From contig WJLA01000053.1 of NCBI GenBank assembly GCA_014728765.1, positions 1 to 16,576 of the forward strand: a DNA stretch of 16,576 nt, in the 5' to 3' direction. Positions 7,123 through 14,827 of this stretch are shown in pieces; within the stretch, counting starts at the first letter, position 1; each line of letters begins with the position of its first letter. The position numbers were made by a program, and so were the translations under genes. The stretch is from Candidatus Peregrinibacteria bacterium (GTDB lineage: Bacteria; Patescibacteriota; Gracilibacteria; UBA1369). The notes under the pieces were generated by a model. It had not been told where the DNA came from, ran no database searches, and was given only the letters and a program-made list of their open reading frames with translations.

Positions 7123-7674
7123 GTTGATCGTGCGAATAATTGTATTCATGACTTCAGAAGGCTTGGTAGGTTTGATTATTTCATCATCAATTATGCTATT
7201 TTCGTATAAACTTTGTTTTTCATTATGAGGATAACTAAATGAGAAACTTCCACTATAAATTATAAAACCTATTTTTGCTTTTGCTCTTATGTCTTTTGTG
7301 ATTTCGGCAATTTCAACTCCATTGTGATTATGATAACCCATTTCATAATCACTTAAAACAACTGAATAATCAGGTAAATTATCAATTATTTGTCTAGCTT
7401 CTAATGAGTTGTCGGTAGCTTTAACTTGTTCCGGGGAATAATTTGTGCCCAGCCAAAAAGCCAGTTCAGAGTTTATTTGTCTGGATAAACTTCTTAAGAT
7501 GTTTTCATCATCATCAATGATAAGAACGTCTCCTTTGTAATCTGGGTCAAGAATTTCTTCATAAGATCTGCTTTTTTGTACAACTCCGGAAATTTTATTT
7601 TTTCTGCTTTTGTCAGAATTAAAATAAAAATTTGCTTCCTCAAAATTTTTTGGTTTGGATGAATTGTTCGTCAT
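7105..7674 (-). CDS. Stand-alone response-regulator receiver-domain protein (189 aa)
   Basis: A CheY-like receiver domain spans about 49-185. The acidic pocket is Asp54-56 in LIIDDDENIL, the phospho-acceptor Asp109 in VVLSDYEM, the switch Ser141 in IYSGS, and Lys168-Pro169 in IIKPTKP. All functional residues are present, so it should be phosphorylatable. There is no output domain: no DNA-binding, enzymatic or membrane part follows. The first 48 residues are a polar, probably disordered extension (MTNNSSKPKN...). A loop between the acceptor and the switch is rich in His and Asn (GYHNHNG). It must act through partner proteins, and no histidine kinase is in the window. It is divergent from the transaldolase operon, sharing a 130-bp gap, which makes a regulatory link possible but unproved. 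Confidence 0.85.
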   Translation of the reverse strand: MTNNSSKPKNFEEANFYFNSDKSRKNKISGVVQKSRSYEEILDPDYKGDVLIIDDDENILRSLSRQINSELAFWLGTNYSPEQVKATDNSLEARQIIDNLPDYSVVLSDYEMGYHNHNGVEIAEITKDIRAKAKIGFIIYSGSFSFSYPHNEKQSLYENSIIDDEIIKPTKPSEVMNTIIRTINKKTHS

Positions 7675-7682
7675 ATATTTTT

Positions 7683-7711
7683 ATTGTATATGTAAATAAT
7701 CAAAATGTCAG
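7683..7711 (-). promoter_or_regulatory. Promoter for the receiver-domain gene
   Basis: On the minus strand CTGACA (7711-7706), 17 nt, then TACAAT (7688-7683), each five of six to consensus. Transcription would start near 7676, one or two bases before the ATG at 7674, so the mRNA would be almost leaderless. Confidence 0.5.
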
Positions 7712-7737
7712 TAAAAAGTCAAAGGATAAATTCTTTT

Positions 7738-7766
7738 TTGTGACTTTTGTCATTTTTCATTATAAT
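7738..7766 (+). promoter_or_regulatory. Promoter of the transaldolase-PGI-transketolase-LOG operon
   Basis: TTGTGA (7738-7743), 17 nt, then a perfect TATAAT (7761-7766). The expected start near 7773 leaves a leader of about 32 nt made almost wholly of A and T, with no Shine-Dalgarno site. The spacer contains a palindrome listed separately. No other promoter is obvious before the LOG gene ends at 12463. Confidence 0.65.
7740..7753. repeat. Palindrome GTGAC-TTTT-GTCAT core in the operon promoter
   Basis: TGAC (7741-7744) and GTCA (7749-7752) are inverted around TTTT, between -35 and -10 of the transaldolase promoter. Two more GTCA copies lie at 7707-7710 and 7718-7721 (TGTCAGTAAAAAGTCA), close to the -35 of the divergent receiver gene. 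Four copies of GTCA/TGAC in 46 bp suggest a possible regulator site serving both promoters. The motif is short and could be chance. Confidence 0.35.
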
Positions 7767-7804
7767 AAAGATGTATAAAATAAAAATAAATTAACCAAAA
7801 TAAA

Positions 7805-8449
7805 ATGAAAATATTTATCGATACGGCAAATTTGGACGAAATTAAAAAATACGCAGAGTACGGAATAGTTGACGGAGTGACGACTAACCCTTCATTGGTG
7901 GCAAAAGAAGGTGATATTTCTCATGAGCAAAGAATTAAAGAGATATGTGAAATAATTGATGGTCCGGTTTCTGCTGAAGTGTTGGCTACTGAATATGAAG
8001 AGATGCTGAAAGAGGGAAGAATGCTCGCAGGCTGGCACGAAAATGTTGTGGTTAAGCTTCCTACTATCAGAGACGGTTTAAGAGCCTGTAAAACACTTTC
8101 AGATGAAGGAATAAAGGTTAATATGACTTTGGTTTTTTCTCCTTCGCAGGCACTTTTTTGTGCAAAAGCTGGCGCAACTTTCATATCTCCTTTCATAGGC
8201 AGACTCGATGATATTTCTGAGCCCGGAATGGAATTGATTGAGGAAATTGTCGATATTTTGTCTAATTATGACTATAAAGCAGAAGTTTTAACGGCTTCCG
8301 TCAGACATCCAAGGCATGTTGTTGAAGCCGCGAAAATTGGGTCTGATATAGCTACAATTCCTTTTGATGTTTTGGATAAAATGTTTAATCACCCATTAAC
8401 AGATCGTGGATTGGAAAAATTTTTAAAGGATGCGAAAAAAAATAAATAA
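7805..8449 (+). CDS. tal: Transaldolase, TalC/fructose-6-phosphate aldolase family
   Basis: The enzyme moves a dihydroxyacetone unit between sedoheptulose 7-phosphate and glyceraldehyde 3-phosphate, giving erythrose 4-phosphate and fructose 6-phosphate. It is a single TIM barrel of 214 aa, the short form of the family. Asp6 (IDTAN), TTNPSL with Asn28, the Schiff-base Lys84 in VVVKLP, NMTLVFS (106-112) and SPFIGRLDD (128-136) are present. Phe130 in SPFIGR fits a transaldolase; fructose-6-phosphate aldolases usually have Tyr there, so I favour transaldolase. It begins a four-gene operon and is followed after 9 bp by PGI. The leader is A-rich (AAATAAAATG context) with no Shine-Dalgarno site. Confidence 0.93.
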   Translation: MKIFIDTANLDEIKKYAEYGIVDGVTTNPSLVAKEGDISHEQRIKEICEIIDGPVSAEVLATEYEEMLKEGRMLAGWHENVVVKLPTIRDGLRACKTLSDEGIKVNMTLVFSPSQALFCAKAGATFISPFIGRLDDISEPGMELIEEIVDILSNYDYKAEVLTASVRHPRHVVEAAKIGSDIATIPFDVLDKMFNHPLTDRGLEKFLKDAKKNK

Positions 8450-8458
8450 CAAAACAAA

Positions 8459-9766
8459 ATGTTAAAACTGAATTATGATAAATTATCGGAAATTAATTCC
8501 GATCATGGGTTGAGTCGGAAAGAAATTGAAGCGGAAAGTGTGAATTTGAAGATGTATTTGGATAAAATCAAATCATATGATTTAGGATTTTATTCGATAA
8601 TAGATGACGAAAAACTGTTAAAATCGATTGAGAATTATGCCAGTCAGATTAAAGGAAAATTTCAAAATATTGTAGTGCTTGGTATAGGTGGTTCTTCACT
8701 GGGAACAATTTGTTTGCAGCAAAGTTTGAAACATTTATATCAGAATGAATTGTCTGAACAAGTTTATCCAAAATTACATGTGATTGATAATATTGATCCG
8801 GATCTAATCAATGGGATTGAGGAATTATTGAATTTGGAACAGACACTTTTCATTGTAGTAACGAAGTCCGGTGGAACTCCTGAAACACTTTCTCAATTTT
8901 TGTATTTTAGAGAAAAAGTCAAGTCTTCCAATCTGGTTATTGAAGATCATTTTGTATTTGTGACAGATCCTGAGAAAGGTCTGTTAAGAGAACTTTCGAA
9001 TGAAAATCCAAATATTAAAACATTTGAAGTTCCAAGTAATGTTGGAGGAAGATTTTCGGTTTTAACCGCTGTAGGTTTATTGCCCGCAAAGTTGATCGGT
9101 ATAAATATTAGAGCTTTGATTGATGGAGCTAGAGAGATGAGAGATAAATTTTTAAGTGAAAATTTTGAACAAAATTTGCCTTTTCAAATGGCTGCTATTC
9201 AATATTTGTCGGCTTCCAAAAAGGGTAAATCAATTAATGTTACTTATCCATATGTGCAGAAGCTAATTAAACTTTCTGATTGGTATAGACAATTGTTGGC
9301 TGAAAGTATAGGTAAAGAATTGGATAGAGGAGGAGATAAGGTGAATGTCGGAATTACACCTGTGCATGCGCTTGGTGCAACAGATCAACATTCTCAAAAT
9401 CAGCTTTATATGGAAGGTCCGAATGATAAATTATTTATTTTTATCACAGTTGACAAACATCAGGTTGAGTTGGAAATTCCGTTTGAAGAAAAATTTTCTG
9501 AAAAGCTGGGATATTTGAAAGATGTATCTTTTGAAAAACTCCTTAAGACTGAAATGCAAGGAACAATTGATTCATTGGTTAATTATAATAAGCCTTCTAT
9601 TAAACTTGAAATTGAAAAAGTGGATGAAAAAAATCTGGGTGAGCTATTGATGTTTTTAGAAACGGCTACCGCTTTTTTGGGTGAATTTTATAATATCGAT
9701 GCTTTTAATCAGCCTGGAGTTGAAATGGCTAAAAATTTGACGAAAAAATATTTAACAAAAACATAA
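8459..9766 (+). CDS. pgi: Glucose-6-phosphate isomerase
   Basis: It interconverts glucose 6-phosphate and fructose 6-phosphate in the cytoplasm. At 435 aa it is of the shorter bacterial form (about 440-450), with two SIS subdomains. Motifs include VLGIGGSSLGT (73-83), VVTKSGGTPETLSQF (133-147, phosphate-binding Ser/Thr), NVGGRFSVLTAVGLLP (194-209), Glu282 in LLAESIGKE (catalytic base region), and His311 in GATDQHSQNQLY. The loop reads SGGT where many relatives have SGTT, a mild change that keeps Ser137 and Thr140. The stop TAA shares its last base with the transketolase ATG (TAATG), a sign of translational coupling. It connects hexose phosphates made by the HAD mutase to the transketolase/transaldolase reactions. 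Confidence 0.95.
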   Translation: MLKLNYDKLSEINSDHGLSRKEIEAESVNLKMYLDKIKSYDLGFYSIIDDEKLLKSIENYASQIKGKFQNIVVLGIGGSSLGTICLQQSLKHLYQNELSEQVYPKLHVIDNIDPDLINGIEELLNLEQTLFIVVTKSGGTPETLSQFLYFREKVKSSNLVIEDHFVFVTDPEKGLLRELSNENPNIKTFEVPSNVGGRFSVLTAVGLLPAKLIGINIRALIDGAREMRDKFLSENFEQNLPFQMAAIQYLSASKKGKSINVTYPYVQKLIKLSDWYRQLLAESIGKELDRGGDKVNVGITPVHALGATDQHSQNQLYMEGPNDKLFIFITVDKHQVELEIPFEEKFSEKLGYLKDVSFEKLLKTEMQGTIDSLVNYNKPSIKLEIEKVDEKNLGELLMFLETATAFLGEFYNIDAFNQPGVEMAKNLTKKYLTKT

Positions 9767-11673
9767 TGAAAATTCCAAAATTTGGAGAAAAACTTACCGA
9801 AGAGCAATTATACTTTCTTGAAACGTTTACGCAGTCATGTCGTTCGTCGATTATTGAGATGGTGGGCAAAGCTCAAAGTGGACATCCGGGAGGATCGCTT
9901 TCAGCAATAGATTATTTAGCTACTTTGTATGCTTTTGTAATATCACAGAGTGGTCAAAAAGTTGTTGTTTCCAACGGTCATATTTCTCCCGCAGTTTATT
10001 CTACGCTTGCCGAATTGGGGTATATTCCTAAAAAGAAAGTGTTAAATTCATTCAGAAAAGCCGGTAGCATTTATGAAGGTCATGTGACAAGGTTGGTGCC
10101 CGGAGTGTGGTATGGTACAGGTCCGCTTGGCACAGGAACTTCTGCGGCAACAGGTTTTGCGATCAATGCGAAGCTTAATAAATCTAAAGAAAAAGTATAT
10201 CTTTTAATGGGTGATGGCGAAGTTCAAGAGGGACAAGTTTATGAGATGGCTAACTTTGCTTCCAAGTATAAGTTAGATAATTTGATTGGCTTTGTTGATT
10301 ATAATAAAGTCCAATTAACATCTGCGCTTGATGAAATTATGCCGATTAACATTGAGGGTATTTTTAAGGCGGCCGGTTGGGAAGTTTTTAATGTTGATGC
10401 TCATGATTATCAAGCTGTGTGGGATGCTTTGTCCGATGCTCAAAGTGTAAAAGGAAAGCCGGTTGTTCTGTTGGGGCATTCGATTATGGGGAAGGGGGTT
10501 GATATTTTAGAGCCAGAAGGTAAAGCTTTTAAAGCTACTTGGCATGGTAAATCTCCCAGTTGGGAAGATTGTGAAAAAGCTTTGGAGCAGTTAAAACTAA
10601 ATGAAAATCAGATAAATATTTTGGATAAATTCAGCGAAAAAATTAAATGGAAGCCTTCTAAACCCAAAAAAGTGGAGCAGCTTAAAAAGCTGAAAATTAA
10701 AACCGGAAAACCAAATTTATATAATGCTGATGTGGTGACTGATTGTAGATCGGCATATGGGGCGGCTTTATTGGATTTGGCTGAAAAAAATCCTGAGATA
10801 ATAGCATTGACTGCTGATTTAAGCGGTTCTGTAAAAACAGCAAAGTTAGCTGAAAAATTTCCATCAAGGCATCTTGAGTGTGGAATTGCCGAGCAACATA
10901 TGATGAGTACAGCCGGAGCATTAAGCTTGGATGGCAGGATACCATTTGCGTCAACTTTTGCGGCTTTTGCTTCCAGTCGTGCCAAAGATCAAGCTAGAGT
11001 TAATGATATCAATCATACCAATGTGAAAATTGTTTCAACTCATGCGGGACTTTCAGTGGGTGAAGATGGTCCTACTCATCAAGCAATTGATGATTCAGGG
11101 TCATTCTTGGGACTTTTTAATACTATGCATCTTGAACCGGCCGATCCGAATCAGGCTGATAGAATGATAAGATTTATTGCTTCGCATTATGGAAATTTTT
11201 ATATGAGAATGGGAAGGCATAAAGTTCCTGTTATAACAAGATCAAACGGTAAACCATTTTACGATCAAGATTATAAATATGAGTATGGAAAATGTGATGT
11301 GCTGAGAAGGGGAAAAGATATTACCATAGTGGCTATTGGTTCTATGGTTAATGTTGCTGTTGAAGTTGCTGATCTAATCAAAAACAAAATGTCAGTGGAA
11401 GTTGTTGGGGCCAGCTCAATCAAAAAATTTGATAAAACAGTTTTTAATTCAATTAAAAAGACTGGGAAAGTTGTCACTATGGAGGATCATAATCCTTTTT
11501 CCGGTTTAGCAAATATGTTAGCGGCAGAATTAACCAGACAAAATATTGCCGTTGAGCTTTTTAAAGATTTTGCGGTAGAAGAGTATCAATTATCCGGAAA
11601 AGCTGAAGAACTCTACAAGTTGGCTGGTCTTTCAGCTGAAAATGTAGTAAAATACTTGGAAAACTTAAAATAA
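9766..11673 (+). CDS. tkt: Transketolase (full length, both halves fused)
   Basis: Transketolase transfers two-carbon units between ketose and aldose phosphates, with thiamine diphosphate and a divalent metal. The N-terminal half has SGHPGGSLS (38-46), SNGHISPAVYSTLAELGY (69-86), GTGPLGTGTSAATGFA, and the cofactor motif GDGEVQEGQVYE (149-160) with Asn180. A lysine-rich linker (about 295-320) leads to the pyrimidine-binding half, with the activating Glu in ECGIAEQHMMSTAGALS and the STFAAFASSRAKDQAR and GEDGPTHQ stretches. The C-terminal domain is complete (MEDHNPFSGLANMLAAEL). The length of 635 aa is typical. In archaea and some bacteria the halves are separate genes; here they are one. It overlaps PGI by one base and lies 7 bp before the LOG gene. 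Confidence 0.96.
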   Translation: MKIPKFGEKLTEEQLYFLETFTQSCRSSIIEMVGKAQSGHPGGSLSAIDYLATLYAFVISQSGQKVVVSNGHISPAVYSTLAELGYIPKKKVLNSFRKAGSIYEGHVTRLVPGVWYGTGPLGTGTSAATGFAINAKLNKSKEKVYLLMGDGEVQEGQVYEMANFASKYKLDNLIGFVDYNKVQLTSALDEIMPINIEGIFKAAGWEVFNVDAHDYQAVWDALSDAQSVKGKPVVLLGHSIMGKGVDILEPEGKAFKATWHGKSPSWEDCEKALEQLKLNENQINILDKFSEKIKWKPSKPKKVEQLKKLKIKTGKPNLYNADVVTDCRSAYGAALLDLAEKNPEIIALTADLSGSVKTAKLAEKFPSRHLECGIAEQHMMSTAGALSLDGRIPFASTFAAFASSRAKDQARVNDINHTNVKIVSTHAGLSVGEDGPTHQAIDDSGSFLGLFNTMHLEPADPNQADRMIRFIASHYGNFYMRMGRHKVPVITRSNGKPFYDQDYKYEYGKCDVLRRGKDITIVAIGSMVNVAVEVADLIKNKMSVEVVGASSIKKFDKTVFNSIKKTGKVVTMEDHNPFSGLANMLAAELTRQNIAVELFKDFAVEEYQLSGKAEELYKLAGLSAENVVKYLENLK

Positions 11674-11680
11674 AATAAAA

Positions 11681-12463
11681 ATGGGATATTTATCTAATAA
11701 AAAAGTTCAACCACTGAAGATTTCAGCCGAGAAAAAAAAGAAAAGATTTAGAGTAGCTATTTTTGGTTCTGCTAGAACAAAAAGAGATGACCAGGTTTAT
11801 CGAGAAGTTTTTGATTTGGCAAAAAAAATCGGTGAAAATGGTTATGATGTGGTCACCGGCGGTGGGCCAGGATTGATGGAAGCTGCAAATGCAGGTCATG
11901 AATATGGTGACACTGATAAACTTGCGGAGTCGATCGGACTGGTGATTGAACTTCCTTTTGAAAATAAAGGAAATAACTATTTGGAATTATCCAAGACATT
12001 TAAAAGATTCTCGAAAAGACTTGATACATTTATGGAATTGTCAAATGTAATGGTGGTTACAAAAGGCGGTATCGGTACTATGTTGGAGCTTTTTTATATG
12101 TGGCAACATCTGCAAGTGCATCATATCGGATTTAGACCGATTATTCTGATTGGTGACATGTGGGAAAGACTTGTTGATTGGATGAAAGAGAACGCATTAA
12201 AAGAAAAATTGGTTTCGCCTCAAGATTTTGATTTTATTTATATTGCTCATAATAATGATGAAGCTTTGATGATAATCGATAAATTCAAAGAACTATATGA
12301 TCAGGAGGGAGAAATGAGATACATTAAGTGTGACCAATCAAAATGTGAAATTCCCGCTTTGCCTAAAAAACATCAAAAGAAGTCATTGCCGGAAGTGCCA
12401 TCCGGAAAGGTTAAAGATAAACTGGTTAGACTTGGTTCCAAACCTAAAAATAAAAAATCTTAA
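11681..12463 (+). CDS. LOG-family (TIGR00730-like) nucleotide 5'-monophosphate phosphoribohydrolase
   Basis: LOG-family proteins cleave nucleoside 5'-monophosphates (cytokinin nucleotides in plants, AMP and others in bacteria such as PpnN) into base and ribose 5-phosphate. The Rossmann-like core is clear: IFGSARTKRDD (27-37), VVTGGGPGLMEAANAG (57-72), SKRLDTFMELSN with Arg113 (111-122), and TKGGIGTMLELFYMWQ with Glu136 (127-142). The signature PGGxGTxxE has Lys128 in place of Pro, while the glycines, Thr and catalytic Glu are kept. The C-terminus (about 228-260) is a lysine-rich extension beyond the fold. As last gene of the transketolase operon it could supply ribose 5-phosphate; this is inference. 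Its stop overlaps the stop of the convergent exonuclease gene in a shared TTAA. Confidence 0.85.
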   Translation: MGYLSNKKVQPLKISAEKKKKRFRVAIFGSARTKRDDQVYREVFDLAKKIGENGYDVVTGGGPGLMEAANAGHEYGDTDKLAESIGLVIELPFENKGNNYLELSKTFKRFSKRLDTFMELSNVMVVTKGGIGTMLELFYMWQHLQVHHIGFRPIILIGDMWERLVDWMKENALKEKLVSPQDFDFIYIAHNNDEALMIIDKFKELYDQEGEMRYIKCDQSKCEIPALPKKHQKKSLPEVPSGKVKDKLVRLGSKPKNKKS

Positions 12464-13224
12464 ATTTCAATTTCCAGGCTGATAGGACAATGGTCTGAGC
12501 CTAGAATTTGATCGTGAATTTCCGCAGAAATTAAGTTTTGTTTTAAAGTTGGTTGTACAAAGAAATAGTCAATTCTCCAGCCTACATTTCTTTCTCTTGA
12601 TTTGGTTTTTTGATCCCACCAAGTATATTTGATTTCATTAGGGTGAAAATGTCTATAAGTATCTATATATCCTTTTTCAGTTATAAAGTGCAGCCACTCT
12701 CTTTCGATGTCCATAAAACCTGATGTGTTTCTGTTTTCGTTTGGTCTGGCCAAATCAATTTCGTGATGCGCTGTGTTGATGTCTCCTCCAAAAATCACAG
12801 GTTTAGAGAGTGATTCTATCATGTCGTAAAAGGCATTGTAAAAATTTATTTTATGTTGCACCCATTCAATTCCGCGTCCTCCATTTGGAAAATATCCAAT
12901 GAAGATAAAAAATTTGTCAAATTCCAAGCCTATTAATCTTCCATCTGAATTTAATATTTCATGGTCAAAATGATCAATTACTCTTAGCGGTTTTATTTTT
13001 GAATATATTGCCACGCCGGAATATCCTTTTCTTTCACCTGATTTAAAGTAGGATTGATATCCCTGAATGTTTAATAATTTGTCAGATAATTGTTCTTTGT
13101 GAGCTTTGGTTTCTTGTAGTCCGATTATGTCGCAGTCCAAATTTTCCATCCAATTAATGAATCCCTTTTTTTCTTGAGCTCTGATTCCGTTAATGTTCCA
13201 GGAATATAGTTTGAAGTGTGTCAT
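12460..13224 (-). CDS. xthA: Exodeoxyribonuclease III / AP endonuclease
   Basis: This is a DNA repair enzyme of the exonuclease III family: it cuts 5' of abasic sites and trims 3' ends in base-excision repair. All active-site residues are visible: Asn10 in SWNINGIRA, Glu38 in GLQETKAH, Tyr111 in GYFPNGGRG, Asp148 and Asn150 in FGGDINTAHHEIDLARP, Asp219 in GWRIDYFFV, and Asp244-His245 in GSDHCPISLEI. Length (254 aa) is normal, with no added domain. It is convergent with the LOG gene and divergent from gpmI, with 42 bp between starts. Its leader lacks a Shine-Dalgarno site. It is functionally unrelated to the sugar genes around it. Confidence 0.95.
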   Translation of the reverse strand: MTHFKLYSWNINGIRAQEKKGFINWMENLDCDIIGLQETKAHKEQLSDKLLNIQGYQSYFKSGERKGYSGVAIYSKIKPLRVIDHFDHEILNSDGRLIGLEFDKFFIFIGYFPNGGRGIEWVQHKINFYNAFYDMIESLSKPVIFGGDINTAHHEIDLARPNENRNTSGFMDIEREWLHFITEKGYIDTYRHFHPNEIKYTWWDQKTKSRERNVGWRIDYFFVQPTLKQNLISAEIHDQILGSDHCPISLEIEI

Positions 13225-13266
13225 TTGTTTGTGTTAATTTCTTAGGGAGTACTTTAATACAAAAAA
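13225..13266. promoter_or_regulatory. Divergent intergenic region, exonuclease III / gpmI
   Basis: Only 42 bp separate two divergent starts, so it must hold at least parts of both promoters. It contains an imperfect palindrome GTACTTTAATAC (13249-13260). An AGGGAG (13244-13249) lies 17 bases before the gpmI ATG, too far to act as a usual Shine-Dalgarno site. I cannot assign -35/-10 pairs with confidence. Confidence 0.35.
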
Positions 13267-14781
13267 ATGAAAAGCAAAAATAAAGTTATATTGATGATTT
13301 TGGATGGATGGGGTATAGGCAAGCCGGGGCCTCAAAATGCTATTGATGTGGCAAATACGCCCAATATGGATTCATATATGAAAGATTACTCTTTTGTGGA
13401 ATTGGGAGCATCCGGAGAAGATGTCGGACTTCCCGAAGGTCAAATGGGTAACAGTGAAGTGGGTCATCTAAATCTTGGAGCGGGTAGAGTGGTTGATCAG
13501 GACTTGGTAAGAATCAATAAGGCAATTAAAGATGGTTCTTTTTTTAAAAACCAGACGCTGGTGGAAGCATTTAAATATGCCGAGAAAAAGGGGGTAAAAG
13601 TTCATATGATGGGCCTGCTTTCCGACGGCGGAGTACATTCAATGAACAGTCATCTTTATGCATTATTAAAAATGTCCGATCAATATGATCTTACGCAAGT
13701 TTTTGTGCATGCATTTATGGATGGACGAGATACTGATCCAAAAAGTGGTAAAGGATACATTCAGGATTTGATCGAAGAATTAAGAAAATATGATAATGCC
13801 AGTTTGGCTACGATATGTGGAAGATATTATGCGATGGATAGGGATAAACGTTGGGAAAGGATTAAACTTGCTTATGATTTGTTAGTGGAATCAAAAGGTG
13901 AGTCTGCTGATGAAGCCGTTAGTGCCGTTGAAAAATCTTATCAGGAAGGAGTGACAGATGAGTTTATCAAACCGATTGTAATAGATAATAATGCAAAGAT
14001 TGAAGAAGGTGATGTGGTGATTTGTTTCAATTACAGAACTGATAGATTAAGGCAAATGACATTAGCTTTAACGCAGCAGGATATGCCTGAACATGAGTTA
14101 AAAACTATTCCGTTAAGATATTTAACCATGACCAGGTATGATGAGGATTTCAAAAATATTGATGTTATTTATGATAAAGAGAATATTAAAAATACTATCG
14201 GTGAAATAATTTCAAAATCCGGTTTGAAGCAGTTAAGAATAGCGGAGACGGAAAAATATGCTCATGTAACCTTCTTTTTTTCGGGAGGTAGGGAAGAGCC
14301 GTTTGAAAATGAAGACCGTAGAATGATTGATTCCCCAAAGGTTGCGACATATGATTTAAAGCCGGAAATGAGTGCTCTTGATATTACATCAGAGCTCAAG
14401 GATGATTTAAAAAAAGCTGAACATGATTTTATTTGTTTGAATTTTGCCAATGGAGATATGGTGGGACATACCGGTGTTTTTGATGCAGCATTAAAAGCTT
14501 TGGAAACGTTGGATCAATGTGTGGGTGAAATTGTAGAGGAAGCAAAGAAACAAGGTTACGTAATTTTCATAACTGCGGATCATGGAAATGTTGAGTTTGA
14601 AAAAAATGAGGATGGAACACCCAATACGGCTCATACTACTAATAAAGTGCCTTTCATTATGATTGGTACTGACAATTTTCATTTAAAAACCAATGGAATT
14701 CTGGCAGATGTGGCTCCGACCGTTTTAAAAGTAATGGGTGTGGATGCTCCTTCTGATATGACCGGGAAAAGCATGGTTTGA
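13267..14781 (+). CDS. gpmI: 2,3-bisphosphoglycerate-independent phosphoglycerate mutase
   Basis: This enzyme interconverts 3- and 2-phosphoglycerate in lower glycolysis and gluconeogenesis through a phosphoserine intermediate, with two metal ions (usually manganese). The alkaline-phosphatase-like domain supplies Asp13 in ILDGWGIG, the nucleophile Ser63 in GQMGNSEVGH, and C-terminal metal ligands in NFANGDMVGHTG, ITADHGNVE and TAHTTNKVPF. The inserted phosphotransferase domain has HAFMDGRDTDPKSG, GRYYAMDRDKRWER and FNYRTDRLRQMT. Length (504 aa) is typical and nothing is missing. It ends with TGA, unlike its TAA-ending neighbours. The SPFH gene follows after 46 bp on the same strand. Confidence 0.97.
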   Translation: MKSKNKVILMILDGWGIGKPGPQNAIDVANTPNMDSYMKDYSFVELGASGEDVGLPEGQMGNSEVGHLNLGAGRVVDQDLVRINKAIKDGSFFKNQTLVEAFKYAEKKGVKVHMMGLLSDGGVHSMNSHLYALLKMSDQYDLTQVFVHAFMDGRDTDPKSGKGYIQDLIEELRKYDNASLATICGRYYAMDRDKRWERIKLAYDLLVESKGESADEAVSAVEKSYQEGVTDEFIKPIVIDNNAKIEEGDVVICFNYRTDRLRQMTLALTQQDMPEHELKTIPLRYLTMTRYDEDFKNIDVIYDKENIKNTIGEIISKSGLKQLRIAETEKYAHVTFFFSGGREEPFENEDRRMIDSPKVATYDLKPEMSALDITSELKDDLKKAEHDFICLNFANGDMVGHTGVFDAALKALETLDQCVGEIVEEAKKQGYVIFITADHGNVEFEKNEDGTPNTAHTTNKVPFIMIGTDNFHLKTNGILADVAPTVLKVMGVDAPSDMTGKSMV

Positions 14782-14808
14782 TCTTATTAAAAAAATTTGA
14801 GATATTAT
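14778..14808 (+). promoter_or_regulatory. Weak candidate promoter before the SPFH gene
   Basis: TTGATC (14778-14783), overlapping the gpmI stop, and TATTAT (14803-14808) are 19 bp apart, a longer spacer than ideal; GATATT at 14801 gives a 17-bp spacer but a poorer -10. Read-through from gpmI is equally possible. Confidence 0.25.
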
Positions 14809-14827
14809 TTTTACTTAAATTAAAACT

